NCBI GenBank assembly: GCA_017560255.1
Contig: JAFYOI010000003.1
Span: 1 to 64,000 of the forward strand
Direction: 5' to 3'
Source: Clostridia bacterium
GTDB lineage: Bacteria; Bacillota; Clostridia; Oscillospirales; Acutalibacteraceae
DNA length: 64,000 nucleotides
In this document: in pieces, positions 27,308 through 35,901 of the stretch
How the letters are laid out: each line of letters opens with the position of its first letter
Position numbering within the stretch: the first letter of the stretch is position 1
Position numbers and translations under genes: made by a program
The notes under the pieces: generated by a model
What the model saw: only the letters and a program-made list of their open reading frames with translations
The model's database searches: none
What the model was told of the DNA's origin: nothing

Positions 27308-28456
27308 ATGCAAGAACACATTAAATGTCCCAACTATAAAAAATGCGGTGGGTGTCAGTTGCAGAATTTACCCTACGACCGACAACTGAGTTTTAAACAG
27401 GTAAAGTTAATAAAACTGCTTGGCAGGTATCACCACGTGCGTGAAATAATCGGTATGGAAATACCGTACCACTATCGCAACAAGGTGCAGGCGGCGTTCA
27501 CGACGAGGAACGGCAAGATTTTGTCGGGTGTGTACCAGTCCTCGACGCACAACATCGTGCCCGTTGACAGTTGTATGATAGAGGATAAAATTGCCGACGA
27601 AATAATCGTGACAATTCGTAAACTTTTAAAGAGTTTCAAACTGAAAACCTTTGATGACAACACGTTCAAGGGTTTCCTTCGTCACGTTCTGATAAAGCGC
27701 AGTTTTACGCTCGGTCAGGTGATGGTCGTGCTTGTGACGGGTACGGGCGAATTCCCCGACGAGAGCAAATTTATAAACGCGCTTCTTTCGCGCCACAGTG
27801 AAATTACAACCATCGTACAGAACGTGAACAACAAGCGCACAAGCCTTGTGCTCGGAAACGAAACTCGAGTGCTTTATGGCGACGGCTACATTGAGGACGA
27901 ACTTATGGGCAAGCGTTTCCGCATTTCGCCCAAGGCGTTTTATCAGGTAAACCCCACTCAGACCGAGGTTTTGTACGGCAAGGCGCTCGAATTTGCCGAA
28001 CTGAGCGGCAAGGAAACCGTAATTGATGCCTACTGCGGCACGGGTACGATAGGTATTCTGGCATCGGATAGGGCAAAGCGGGTAATCGGTGTTGAACTCA
28101 ACGGCGATGCGGTAAAAGATGCGAAAGTAAATGCTGAACTCAACGGCGTGAAAAATATTGAATTCTACAAGGATGATGCGGGCAAGTTTATGGCAAATCT
28201 TGCGTTTATGGGCGAAAGTGCCGACCTCGTGATAATGGACCCGCCGCGCGCGGGCGCAAGCCTTGAATTTTTGCGCTCACTCGTCACCCTTTCACCCGAA
28301 AAGGTTGTCTATATCTCCTGCAACCCCGAAACTCTGGCGCGCGACCTGTCGTTCCTGACACGAAAAGGTTACAAAGTTCGCAAAATCCAGCCCGTCGATA
28401 TGTTTCCGCACACGGAGCATATCGAAACGGTCGTGCTCCTCACGCGGTGCAGATAA
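27308..28456 (+). CDS. RlmCD/RumA-type RNA (uracil-5)-methyltransferase without TRAM domain
   Basis: A 382-residue paralogue of the gene at 25123. It begins directly with the iron-sulfur cysteines (CPNYKKCGGCQ) and lacks the TRAM domain. The SAM fold (VIDAYCGTGTIGILASDRA), VIMDPPRAGAS and YISCNPETLARDL are all present, so it should be catalytically active. GGAG lies 6 bases before the ATG. The tandem of two enzymes parallels Firmicutes that use more than one RumA-type protein for 23S rRNA sites; the target is not predictable here. Confidence 0.9.
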   Translation: MQEHIKCPNYKKCGGCQLQNLPYDRQLSFKQVKLIKLLGRYHHVREIIGMEIPYHYRNKVQAAFTTRNGKILSGVYQSSTHNIVPVDSCMIEDKIADEIIVTIRKLLKSFKLKTFDDNTFKGFLRHVLIKRSFTLGQVMVVLVTGTGEFPDESKFINALLSRHSEITTIVQNVNNKRTSLVLGNETRVLYGDGYIEDELMGKRFRISPKAFYQVNPTQTEVLYGKALEFAELSGKETVIDAYCGTGTIGILASDRAKRVIGVELNGDAVKDAKVNAELNGVKNIEFYKDDAGKFMANLAFMGESADLVIMDPPRAGASLEFLRSLVTLSPEKVVYISCNPETLARDLSFLTRKGYKVRKIQPVDMFPHTEHIETVVLLTRCR

Positions 28457-28475
28457 TAAAGTTGTGCTGATCGCC

Positions 28476-28590
28476 GTGTCATCTTGAGTGGAGCGAAGCG
28501 GAATCGAACTTTTTCGTCCGGGATTCCAAACGTCGCTTTGCGCCGTTTGATCCTCGTGTTACTCGGATTTCGACTGCGCTCAGAATGACG
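28476..28590. repeat. GTCATCCTGAGC-type palindromic repeat, copy 2 (short)
   Basis: GTGTCATCTTGAGTGGAGCG at one end and CGCTCAGAATGACG at the other, with ATTCCAAACG and GATCCTCG between; a shorter, degenerate copy after the second RlmD-type gene. Confidence 0.85.
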
Positions 28591-28636
28591 CGGACGAAAA
28601 AGCATTATGAATGATGTAAACCAAGGAGAAATAGTT

Positions 28637-28963
28637 ATGAAACATATCGTTGTTGCGCTGGTGCTTGTGGCGGTTGCGCTGGTGCTTGCTTATCTGAGCA
28701 TCCGCTCGTTTATGGGCAAGGGTTTGCTTCTCAATAATTCCTATCTCTACGCCTCAAAGCAGGAGAGAGAGCGGATGAATAAAAAGCCGTACTATATCCA
28801 GAGCGGAGTGGTGTTCGCATTGTTTGCGGTCTTGATGCTGGTCAATGCGGTGGAAGCATTGTTGCACACAACGTGGTTGTTTATTGTAGTGATGGCGCTT
28901 GTTGTGGTTACAACGCTGTACGCAATTTTGTCATCAATGCTGATAAAGAAAAACAATAAATAA
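28637..28963 (+). CDS. Small three-helix membrane protein (DUF3784-like)
   Basis: 108 residues with three hydrophobic segments (about 3-21, 56-76 and 82-102). The loop after the first (LLNNSYLYASKQERERMNKK) and the second segment resemble the DUF3784 group of small Firmicutes membrane proteins; the match is tentative. ATG 28637 has AGGAG before it; an upstream ATG at 28607 lies at the edge of the repeat and has no ribosome site. Confidence 0.75.
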   Translation: MKHIVVALVLVAVALVLAYLSIRSFMGKGLLLNNSYLYASKQERERMNKKPYYIQSGVVFALFAVLMLVNAVEALLHTTWLFIVVMALVVVTTLYAILSSMLIKKNNK

Positions 28964-28977
28964 GGGATAGTGAAACT

Positions 28978-29328
28978 ATGAAAAAAATCAGGATTACCGT
29001 GATGAAAATGGCGCGGTACGATGATTTGATTGAAAAATACGAAAACCCGATTGAGCACGCATGCGATATGAAACTCGGGCAGATTTTTATAGCGGACGGG
29101 TGGCAGAAACCCGACGGATTTTGTGACAGCGCGTGGGAAACTTTATCGCCGTTTGTGATGGCGCTCAGCCATGGTGCGCAGGATTTTTACGACGGCTGGA
29201 TGAAGAACAAACGCTCGGCAATGCTGTCCTGCAACGACGGCTTTCGCCCCGTAAGTTTTTTGCTTGAAGTTATTGAAGATGTTGAAACCTATGTTGAAAC
29301 TGTTGAAAAAACGCCCAAAAACGCTTAA
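28978..29328 (+). CDS. TIGR04076-family protein
   Basis: A 116-residue protein matching the TIGR04076 pattern as I know it: KIRITVMK at the start, GQIFIADG, a CDSAW block, a small-residue GAQDFYDG block and CNDGFRPVSFLLE near the end. No biochemical function is known for the family; conserved Cys and Asp suggest a ligand or metal site. Its last residues (DVETYVETVEK) are encoded by a run of TGTTGAAA units that continues beyond the stop. Confidence 0.8.
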   Translation: MKKIRITVMKMARYDDLIEKYENPIEHACDMKLGQIFIADGWQKPDGFCDSAWETLSPFVMALSHGAQDFYDGWMKNKRSAMLSCNDGFRPVSFLLEVIEDVETYVETVEKTPKNA

Positions 29329-29376
29329 AAATCAAGGGTTTTCAATGTTGAAATGCGTAAAATACTATGTTGAAAG
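29280..29376. promoter_or_regulatory. Cluster of five TTCAACA nonamers
   Basis: TGTTGAAAN occurs at 29280, 29292, 29301, 29346 and 29368, all in one orientation. Read on the minus strand these are NTTTCAACA, and one (CTTTCAACA) is identical to two of the nonamers in the dnaA-dnaN gap. The last two lie outside coding sequence. A DnaA-binding cluster is possible but unproven. Confidence 0.4.
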
Positions 29377-29408
29377 ATTTTTTCGACTTTTTCGGGGGGG
29401 ATTGTGTT

Positions 29409-29885
29409 ATGAGAAGAAGTGATAGAGAAATCAGGAATATCGAGGAGATTCTGGACGTCATTGAGCGGTGTGAAACGTGTAAAATCGCACTCAACGATGA
29501 GGACGGGTTTCCCTATATCGTGCCGCTGAATTTCGGGTTTACCCACTTGGACGGGGTAACGACTTTTTATTTTCACGGCGCACTTGAAGGCAAAAAAATA
29601 AACCTCATAAAACGCGACGGCAGAGCGGCTTTTGAAATGGATTGCGAATGCACGCTTGTGCCGAGAGATTCCGAGGGCGAATGTACTATGGCGTATGAAA
29701 GTGTTATGGGGCGGGGTATAATAGAGTTTGTGCCCGATGAGGAGAAAGTGGAGGCGCTCGGAGTTCTGATGCGCCACTACCACAAGGGTGAATTTACGAT
29801 TAACGAAGCGGTGGCAAAGCGCACCTGCGTTTTTAAACTCACTGTGACGGCGATGAGCGGCAAGCGCAATCCGGTGCGCCGATGA
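29409..29885 (+). CDS. Pyridoxamine 5'-phosphate oxidase-like (NimA-type) flavin protein
   Basis: A 158-residue split-barrel flavoprotein of the NimA/PPOX-like group. It opens MRRSDREIRNIEEILDVIER, then CKIALNDEDGFPYIVPLNFG and a core FYFHGALEGKKINLI where His would contact FMN or haem. Family members include 5-nitroimidazole reductases, but most act on unknown substrates. ATG 29409 has GGGG 8 bases before it; the longer frame from 29367 lacks a site. It overlaps the reading frame start region of the next gene. Confidence 0.88.
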   Translation: MRRSDREIRNIEEILDVIERCETCKIALNDEDGFPYIVPLNFGFTHLDGVTTFYFHGALEGKKINLIKRDGRAAFEMDCECTLVPRDSEGECTMAYESVMGRGIIEFVPDEEKVEALGVLMRHYHKGEFTINEAVAKRTCVFKLTVTAMSGKRNPVRR

Positions 29886-29902
29886 ATAAAGGAGCGGAGA
29901 AA

Positions 29903-30652
29903 ATGGAGCAAAACGGCAGAATTCACTTGCTCGATGAATTAAGAGGGTTCGCGGTTCTGTGTATGATTTTTCACCATACGCTGCTGACGATTGCGGACGT
30001 GTTCTGCTCGCAATTTTTTATGAATGCGTTTGATTTCCTCTGCTATTTTCAGCCGGTTTTCTGGTTTTTGTTCTTCGGTGGGGCGGGCGTTTCGTCGCGA
30101 CTTTCGCGCAATAATCTCAAACGAGGCGGAAAACTGTTTGGCATCGCGCTTGTGATAACGGCGGTCACCTTCGCCTATTTCAACGGCAGGTCGACGATTG
30201 CTTTCGGTGCGCTTCATTTTCTGTCGGTTGCGATGATAATTTTCCATTTTATACAGCCGATTTTCGATAAGATAAATGCAAAGTGGGGGATTGCGGTCTG
30301 CGCCGTTTTGTTCGTGTTTACGTACGAAATATTCTGGGGCTACGTCGGAATTTTCGATTTTGTAAAAATCTATCTGCCGAGGGCGCTTTATTCTACGAGG
30401 TTTTTGTTCTGGCTGGGTTTTCCAAGACTGAGTTTTGCTTCGGCGGATTATTTTCCGCTCATACCGTATATATTTCTGTTTTTCATCGGCTGCTTTATCG
30501 GTGGGTACGTCAAAGCGGGCAAAGTGCCGCCCTGTGTGTATGAGAGCCGTTTTCCGTTCCTGAGTTTCTGGGGCAGAAATGCGCTTGTTGCCTACGTCGG
30601 CCATCAGCCGATAATTTACGCACTTTGTTATCTGGTGCGCTGGATATTTTAA
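29903..30652 (+). CDS. Heparan-alpha-glucosaminide acetyltransferase-like membrane protein
   Basis: About 249 residues, seven or so hydrophobic helices. The start RIHLLDELRGFAVLCMIFHH is typical of the DUF1624/HGSNAT-type transmembrane acyltransferases, with the catalytic-type His in the first helix, and the end NALVAYVGHQPIIY is also typical. The likely role is acetylation of an outside sugar or cell-envelope component; the substrate is unknown. ATG 29903 has AAAGGAG upstream; an ATG at 29882 overlaps the previous stop. Confidence 0.85.
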   Translation: MEQNGRIHLLDELRGFAVLCMIFHHTLLTIADVFCSQFFMNAFDFLCYFQPVFWFLFFGGAGVSSRLSRNNLKRGGKLFGIALVITAVTFAYFNGRSTIAFGALHFLSVAMIIFHFIQPIFDKINAKWGIAVCAVLFVFTYEIFWGYVGIFDFVKIYLPRALYSTRFLFWLGFPRLSFASADYFPLIPYIFLFFIGCFIGGYVKAGKVPPCVYESRFPFLSFWGRNALVAYVGHQPIIYALCYLVRWIF

Positions 30653-30757
30653 AATATATAGCGCCGATATGTTTGCGGTTACGTAGGAAACAACATACGC
30701 CCCCACGATGAAAATATAAATTTTGATCAGGGTAGGAGCAAGCCCTGTCGCTTTCAT

Positions 30758-30797
30758 AAAAAAACCGCCCCGCAGGTTATCTGCGGGGCGAAATTTT
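30758..30797. terminator. Bidirectional terminator between convergent genes
   Basis: CGCCCCGCAG (30766-30775) and CTGCGGGGCG (30781-30790), flanked by A7 on the left and TTTTTT on the right, so it works for both the plus-strand acyltransferase-like gene and the minus-strand lipoprotein gene. Confidence 0.92.
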
Positions 30798-30816
30798 TTA
30801 AATATTATTCGTTATA

Positions 30817-31890
30817 TTACTGGTTGTTGGTTGTGAGCAATTCGATGAGGTCGTCAAGTTCGTACTTGTCGAGCGCTCTCTCGTTGAAAGTAAAGTTCAT
30901 TGTGTCAGCCTTTTTTGTGAGGATTTCAATGAAATCATCCTCAGCAATAGCGGCGATGCAGTTCTCTCTCTCTGCCTTGTATTTCTCGTCATCCTTGCCC
31001 TTGTCGGAGTACTCGTCGCACTTCTGAATGAGGTAGATGCCATCCTTTGTTTCATACTTGAGGAAGTCGCCGACCTTTGCGGCTTTGAGATCCTTGAAGA
31101 AAGTGTCACCGTAGGTTGTGGTTACTGTTTCCTCGGTTGCGAACTGGAGTTTGAGCGGATCAACCTTCTTTTCTTCCTCGCCCTCTTTCAAGTTGCGGTT
31201 CTGATACTTCTTGTTGAATGCGTCAATGTCAGCGCCGTCCATCTTGCTTTCATCATAGAATCCGTTGAGAAGTTCTTTTCTCAACTTGATTTCGGAATCA
31301 GCGTAGTTAACCTTCTTGTTGTTGGAGGTGTAGGAGAAGGGGGCATCAATTGATTTGTAAGCAAAGTAGTTCTCGGAGAAATACTTTTTGATTTCTTCTT
31401 CCTTGAGCGCATGCTCACCCTTGCCGTCATAGTATGAGAAGAGGAGATTTGAGTAGAGGTAACTGTTCTCGTAAATCGCTCTTACCGAGTCAATGGAGAT
31501 ACCCGCCTCGTCAAAGAAAGAACCGTAATAAGAAACCATGTAGTTGAGTGTGTTGTTGATGCTTGTCTTGTCCTCGTCGGAGAGGGTGACGTTTCTCTCA
31601 GCGCAGAGTTTATCTACAGCGAAGTGACGTTTGCAGTAGTTGCGCGCTTCGTCAAGAATCCACTGTCTGCCGGGTTTACCGTCGATTGTTGCAGTGAGTA
31701 CGTCGGTTTTCTCGTCGTCAACTTTGGCAACAGCGTCGTTGTAGGCGGTCATCATATAATAGATATACACACCGGCGGCGATGCTCTCGTCGTCAGTTTT
31801 TACAGACCAGTTGTGGTTAACACAGCCTGCAAGAGAAAATAAGGTTGCAAGTGCGAGCAAAAACGCACAAAACCTTCTGAATGTCTTCAT
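30817..31890 (-). CDS. Lipoprotein with PrsA/SurA-like foldase architecture
   Basis: A 357-residue lipoprotein: signal peptide MKTFRRFCAFLLALATLFSL with lipobox LAGC (Cys at 23). The rest is a helix-rich chaperone-like N-region, a central segment ending FATEETVTTTYGDTFFKDL and GDFLKYETKDGIYLIQKCDE, which looks like a degenerate parvulin-type PPIase strand, and a C-terminal helix. This is the general layout of PrsA/SurA. It would act outside the membrane in protein folding. AGGAG lies before the ATG. Family call moderate. Confidence 0.82.
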   Translation of the reverse strand: MKTFRRFCAFLLALATLFSLAGCVNHNWSVKTDDESIAAGVYIYYMMTAYNDAVAKVDDEKTDVLTATIDGKPGRQWILDEARNYCKRHFAVDKLCAERNVTLSDEDKTSINNTLNYMVSYYGSFFDEAGISIDSVRAIYENSYLYSNLLFSYYDGKGEHALKEEEIKKYFSENYFAYKSIDAPFSYTSNNKKVNYADSEIKLRKELLNGFYDESKMDGADIDAFNKKYQNRNLKEGEEEKKVDPLKLQFATEETVTTTYGDTFFKDLKAAKVGDFLKYETKDGIYLIQKCDEYSDKGKDDEKYKAERENCIAAIAEDDFIEILTKKADTMNFTFNERALDKYELDDLIELLTTNNQ

Positions 31891-31979
31891 AAAATCGCTC
31901 CTTTATACGATAGAAAATAAAATATCTAAATGATTATACACTAAAAATTTCGGCTTGTCTACCACCAAAATAAAATATG

Positions 31980-32007
31980 TTGACAAAAGGGAAAACGGTG
32001 ATATAAT
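31980..32007 (+). promoter_or_regulatory. SigA-type promoter upstream of the zinc-ribbon gene
   Basis: TTGACA (31980-31985) and TATAAT (32002-32007) with a 16-base spacer. It lies about 210 bases before the gene and upstream of an ECF-type promoter motif. Confidence 0.7.
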
Positions 32008-32116
32008 TTAATTACCGCTTTATTGCAGTAAATCGGTAAAAAAATAACGGCGAAACAGACAAAAACCAAGCGGAGATTTTGTGCAAGTATACAAAGTTGA
32101 AAAAATTGCTTTTTTT

Positions 32117-32151
32117 TGCAATTTTTTGTCGTTCTCAAACGACTAATATAT
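32117..32151 (+). promoter_or_regulatory. ECF-type promoter motif upstream of the zinc-ribbon gene
   Basis: TGCAATTTTTTG at the -35 and CGACTAATATATAG at the -10, with 17 bases between TGCAAT and CGAC. Aligned with the sequence at 52039-52074 before the ECF sigma gene, 27 or so of about 34 bases agree without gaps, including all of CGACTAATA. Confidence 0.65.
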
Positions 32152-32215
32152 AGGGCAGTTTTTAATTGTTATATGGAAAGATTGCCACTTTTTTTACAAA
32201 TGGGAGGTATTGTTT

Positions 32216-34309
32216 ATGATTTGTAAGAATTGTTCAACCGAATTTGAGGGTAAATTCTGTCCCGAGTGCGGAGCGCCCGCACAAGAAGATGTGGCAGAGG
32301 TTGTGGAAACAGTTGAAACCGTAGCCGAGCCCGCAGAGGAAACCGTTGAGGCTGTTGCTGAAGTTGCTGCAGAGCCCGAAACGGTGGAATTTGTGAGCGC
32401 ATCCACGCCCGAGCCGGAATTCAAAGCGTCTTACGAAGCGCCCGCAACCTACGGCTATACCCCGCCGAGCGAGGAACAGCCGAAAAAGAAGGGCAAGGCG
32501 GGCCTTGTAATCGGAATCATCGTCGCAATCATCGTCTTGCTTGCGGGTGCATTCTGTGTGAGCGCATTTACCGATCTTGTTTTCTCCAAGCAGGCGCAGA
32601 TGGTTGATTCTTTGACCGACTTCTTTGACGTTGACTTTGAACTTGAGGGTTATGACTGGGAATACATACAGGGCAAAATGAGTGCAACGATCAATGACAA
32701 GCACAAGGAGTTCAAAACAGAGGAAGATAAAGAACTTGCAAAGTTGATTGCGGATTTTGCAAAGACTCTCGACGTTACGTTCAAGGCGGGCGCTGATGAC
32801 GGAAAGGCAATTTACGACATTACCGTTAATGAAAGCAATAAGGCGCTTCTCAACGTGCAGGGTGCGCTTGATTACAAAAACGAGCAGTTTCTTTTCAAGG
32901 GTGATTTTACAGACATTACCGTCAGAATGGCGCTTGAGGGAATGAACCTTGACGATATGGACGGAATTGACGAAGAAAAACTTGAGGCGGCAATAGAAGC
33001 GGCAAAAAATAAGTTTGCCGAGGGTGTTAAAGCCGCACTTAAAAATAGCGAAGTTACCGACGGCGTTTATAACGGCAATTTCGACCTTGGCGCACAGGTC
33101 AAGACACTCACTGTTACAATCAAGGCGGAGGACTGCAAGAAGATTCTGACCGAAACGGTTGAGGCGTTCTTCATCAAACTTGGAAAGGTTGTTCCGACCG
33201 AGGTAAGCGAACTTTTGGATGACGTTGACGAGGATATGACGCTTTCCGTATTCTACGACGGAAAATTCAGTTTTGACAGAACGGGCTACGGCTTCAGTAT
33301 TTTTATCGACAATGAGGAAACAATCGTTTACTCCAACGGAGTGAATAAGAGAATCCTCGGTGATGCATATAACCAACCGGGAAACTCGTATATGTCCTAC
33401 ATTGAAATTGATTTTGAAAAGAAAGCGGGCGGCGGAGAGCGCGGCACGATTAAAAATGTAACTAAGTATCAGAGCGATAATAACACGTTTGACAGCGATA
33501 ACGTAACCGACGTGTGCACTTATGACATCAGCAAGACGGGCGGCACTGTTACTTTCAGCGCAGAAGATGTAAAATTTGATTTTACTTACGTTCTTGGCGG
33601 CGACAAGATGGAGTTCGATATGAAAGCAACTGTTGACGGCGAAGAACTGTTCACACTTGACTATGAATTCGGCAAGGCTGAACCGTTCACCGTTACTTTC
33701 AATAACGATAAGGTAATGGATATGGAGGACGAAAGCAGCGCGCTTTACACCGAATTTATAACCGACTTGCAGGAATGGTTTGTTGAGAAATCGGAAACAA
33801 GCGAACTTATGGGTTTTGCACTTTCTTTGCTTGACCCGACGGCAGATATGACCGACGTTGAAGCGTATATTTATAACGAGTATGGTGCGGAGTTTGTTGA
33901 GGCGGAGTTTTTGACCGAACACAATGCAACATTCATTCTTGCAGATGAAGAAAATGCCATTCTCGATATTCAGGAAATCGGTTATGACGGCGATACAATC
34001 AAGGAAATGTACCAGAGTGTTTACGTTTACGTCGGCGATTACACCGCAAGCCAGAAGGAAACTATGGAGGACAGCCTCTACAGCATCTTCGGCGACGTGA
34101 GTGATATCGACTGCGCGTACGTCTGGGTTGAGGATATGGGCGATTGGATGCTCTTGGAGGTCGGCGTTTGGGACCTCGATGTACCCGCAAATCTCAAAGC
34201 GGTCAGCGATGCGGAAATTATCGAACTTTACGGTAGCGACGTTCAGTCCCTTTCGTATAAAGCGACCGAAACAGTATTCAAAAATTCGGGTTACACAAAA
34301 ATTAAATAA
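32216..34309 (+). CDS. Zinc-ribbon single-pass membrane protein with large outside domain
   Basis: 697 residues. An N-terminal zinc ribbon (MICKNCSTEFEGKFCPECG, CxxC x2), an acidic Glu/Val-rich linker with Pro, then one membrane helix (GLVIGIIVAIIVLLAGAF, about residues 95-115) and about 570 outside residues of beta-rich sequence. Cytoplasmic ribbon plus outside sensor or binding domain is a common Firmicutes layout. The last 120 residues match the mature part of the lipoprotein at 59345 (see findings). ATG 32216 has GGAGGT 7 bases upstream. It carries an ECF-type promoter like that of the sigma gene at 52114. Function unknown. Confidence 0.88.
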   Translation: MICKNCSTEFEGKFCPECGAPAQEDVAEVVETVETVAEPAEETVEAVAEVAAEPETVEFVSASTPEPEFKASYEAPATYGYTPPSEEQPKKKGKAGLVIGIIVAIIVLLAGAFCVSAFTDLVFSKQAQMVDSLTDFFDVDFELEGYDWEYIQGKMSATINDKHKEFKTEEDKELAKLIADFAKTLDVTFKAGADDGKAIYDITVNESNKALLNVQGALDYKNEQFLFKGDFTDITVRMALEGMNLDDMDGIDEEKLEAAIEAAKNKFAEGVKAALKNSEVTDGVYNGNFDLGAQVKTLTVTIKAEDCKKILTETVEAFFIKLGKVVPTEVSELLDDVDEDMTLSVFYDGKFSFDRTGYGFSIFIDNEETIVYSNGVNKRILGDAYNQPGNSYMSYIEIDFEKKAGGGERGTIKNVTKYQSDNNTFDSDNVTDVCTYDISKTGGTVTFSAEDVKFDFTYVLGGDKMEFDMKATVDGEELFTLDYEFGKAEPFTVTFNNDKVMDMEDESSALYTEFITDLQEWFVEKSETSELMGFALSLLDPTADMTDVEAYIYNEYGAEFVEAEFLTEHNATFILADEENAILDIQEIGYDGDTIKEMYQSVYVYVGDYTASQKETMEDSLYSIFGDVSDIDCAYVWVEDMGDWMLLEVGVWDLDVPANLKAVSDAEIIELYGSDVQSLSYKATETVFKNSGYTKIK

Positions 34310-34317
34310 TTCAGCGA

Positions 34318-34349
34318 AAGGCTTGGGGCAAACACCCCGAGCCTTTTTT
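34318..34349 (+). terminator. Terminator after the zinc-ribbon gene
   Basis: AAGGCTTGGGG and CCCCGAGCCTT with a short loop, then TTTTT. Confidence 0.9.
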
Positions 34350-34391
34350 GAGGGAAGAAGTAATAAGGAAGAGGTAATAGGGAAGTGGGTA

Positions 34392-34560
34392 CGAAATCCG
34401 AGCAAAGCGAGGATCAAATGGCGCATAGCGACATTTGGGATCCCGAACGAAAAAGTTCGAGGGGTAACCGAGCAGGATCTCGGACGAAGGGTGAGATCCC
34501 GATGCTTCGCATCGCCCTACGGGTTCGACTTCGGGCTACCGCCCTGCGCTCAGGATGACA
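34392..34560. repeat. GTCATCCTGAGC-type palindromic repeat, copy 3
   Basis: Contains GATCCCGAACGAAAAAGTTCG, GAGATCCCGATGC, GGGTTCGACTTCGGG and ends GCTCAGGATGACA; the left GTCATCCTGAGC end is missing. Confidence 0.85.
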
Positions 34561-34622
34561 ACGGGCAACGGATGATGTATTCTTTGGTATAATTGAAACG
34601 GGTTTGCAAACGTGATACGCAC

Positions 34623-34651
34623 TTGTATTTTTAATAATATTGTTGTATAAT
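34623..34651 (+). promoter_or_regulatory. SigA-type promoter of the aminotransferase gene
   Basis: TTGTAT (34623-34628), 17-base spacer, TATAAT (34646-34651), 56 bases before the start codon. Confidence 0.65.
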
Positions 34652-34707
34652 AATCAGATATTAAAAACTACGGAAAACCACAGCATAAATCAAAGGAGAA
34701 ATTTAAA

Positions 34708-35889
34708 ATGGAGTACAATTTTTCTAACAAACTTGCAAATCTTAAACCCAGTGCGATAAGAGAGATTCTCAAAGCGACGAGTGACCCGAGGATTATTCCG
34801 CTTGCGGCGGGCAATCCGTCGGTTGAGGCTTTCCCCGTTGACGACGTACGCAGAATTTCTTCTGAGATATTTGCGGAAATGCCCATCACTGCACTTCAAT
34901 ACAGTGTTACCGAGGGTTACCCCGCGTTGCGCGAATCAATAGCAGAAAGAATGAAGAAATACGGCATCGGCAGAGAGTTTGACCAGGTGCTTGTTACCGC
35001 GGGCGCTCAGCAGGTTATGGACCTTGCGACAAAATCGCTGTGTAATGAGGGTGATACGGTTATCTGTGAGGCTCCGTCCTTCATCGGTTCTCTCAACTGC
35101 TTCCGTGCAAATGGTTGCCGTCTGGTCGGTGTTGAGGTTGAGAGCGACGGTATGAACATAGAAAAACTCGAGCAGGCACTCAAAACCGAGAAAAACGTAA
35201 AATTTATATACACAATCCCGAATTTCCAGAACCCCGCAGGAGTTACAATGTCCCTTGAAAAGAGAAAGGCTTTGTACGAGGTTGCAAAGAAGTACGGTGT
35301 GCTCATTCTTGAGGATAACCCGTACGGCGACCTGAGAGTTTCGGGTGAGGACGTGCCGTCAATCAAATCCTTTGACGAGGACGGAATTGTAATTTATGCC
35401 GGTTCATTCTCCAAGATTCTTTCTCCCGGACTTCGCGTCGGTTACTCCATCGCACCGCAGGCGCTCAGCGCAAAGATGACCGTCTGCAAGCAGACCGAGG
35501 ACGTACATACAGCAATTTTCAATCAACTTGTTGTTTCCAAGTGGATGAAGGAGTGCGATTTTGACGCGCATATTGAGAAACTGCGCAACATCTATCGTGA
35601 GAAACTCAACCTTATGTGTGACACAATTGATGCGAAGATGAACGGTTTCTTTACCTACAATCGTCCCGAGGGCGGTTTATTCGTATGGTGCAAAATTCCC
35701 GACGGAATCGATATGCCCGAATTCTGCAAAAAAGGTATTGCGGCAGGTGTTGCGGCTGTGCCGGGCAGTGCGTTTATGGTTGATGATTCCCAGCCCACTC
35801 AGTATATCCGCCTTAATTTCTCAACACCGAGCAACGAGCAGATTGTAAGGGGTATTGAGTTGTTTGCAGATATTGCAAAGACATACTAA
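34708..35889 (+). CDS. PLP-dependent class I/II aminotransferase
   Basis: 393 residues, fold type I. Visible are YSVTEGYPALRESIAERM, TIPNFQNPAGVTM, ILEDNPYGDLR (Asp contacts the PLP ring) and YAGSFSKILSPGLRVGY with the Schiff-base lysine, and LFVWCKIPDG near the end. The set of motifs is that of the 2-aminoadipate/aromatic aminotransferase (LysN, MocR-domain) group rather than AspC. Substrate is not predictable. GGAG lies 9 bases before the ATG; trpS follows after 12 bases, so the two share a transcript. Confidence 0.92.
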   Translation: MEYNFSNKLANLKPSAIREILKATSDPRIIPLAAGNPSVEAFPVDDVRRISSEIFAEMPITALQYSVTEGYPALRESIAERMKKYGIGREFDQVLVTAGAQQVMDLATKSLCNEGDTVICEAPSFIGSLNCFRANGCRLVGVEVESDGMNIEKLEQALKTEKNVKFIYTIPNFQNPAGVTMSLEKRKALYEVAKKYGVLILEDNPYGDLRVSGEDVPSIKSFDEDGIVIYAGSFSKILSPGLRVGYSIAPQALSAKMTVCKQTEDVHTAIFNQLVVSKWMKECDFDAHIEKLRNIYREKLNLMCDTIDAKMNGFFTYNRPEGGLFVWCKIPDGIDMPEFCKKGIAAGVAAVPGSAFMVDDSQPTQYIRLNFSTPSNEQIVRGIELFADIAKTY

Positions 35890-35901
35890 GGAGAGTTTAA
35901 A

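Noticed and set aside
30660-30757. Sequence after the acyltransferase-like gene as a small gene
   Set aside because: No frame with a ribosome site is present; GGTAGGAGCAAGCCCTG looks like a fragment of a repeat also seen near 47150.
32234-34426. A 730-codon open frame on the minus strand opposite the zinc-ribbon gene
   Set aside because: It is a shadow of a real gene: the plus-strand frame has a ribosome site, promoters, zinc ribbon, membrane helix and a homologous C-terminal module, while the minus frame has no recognisable domain and no ribosome site.
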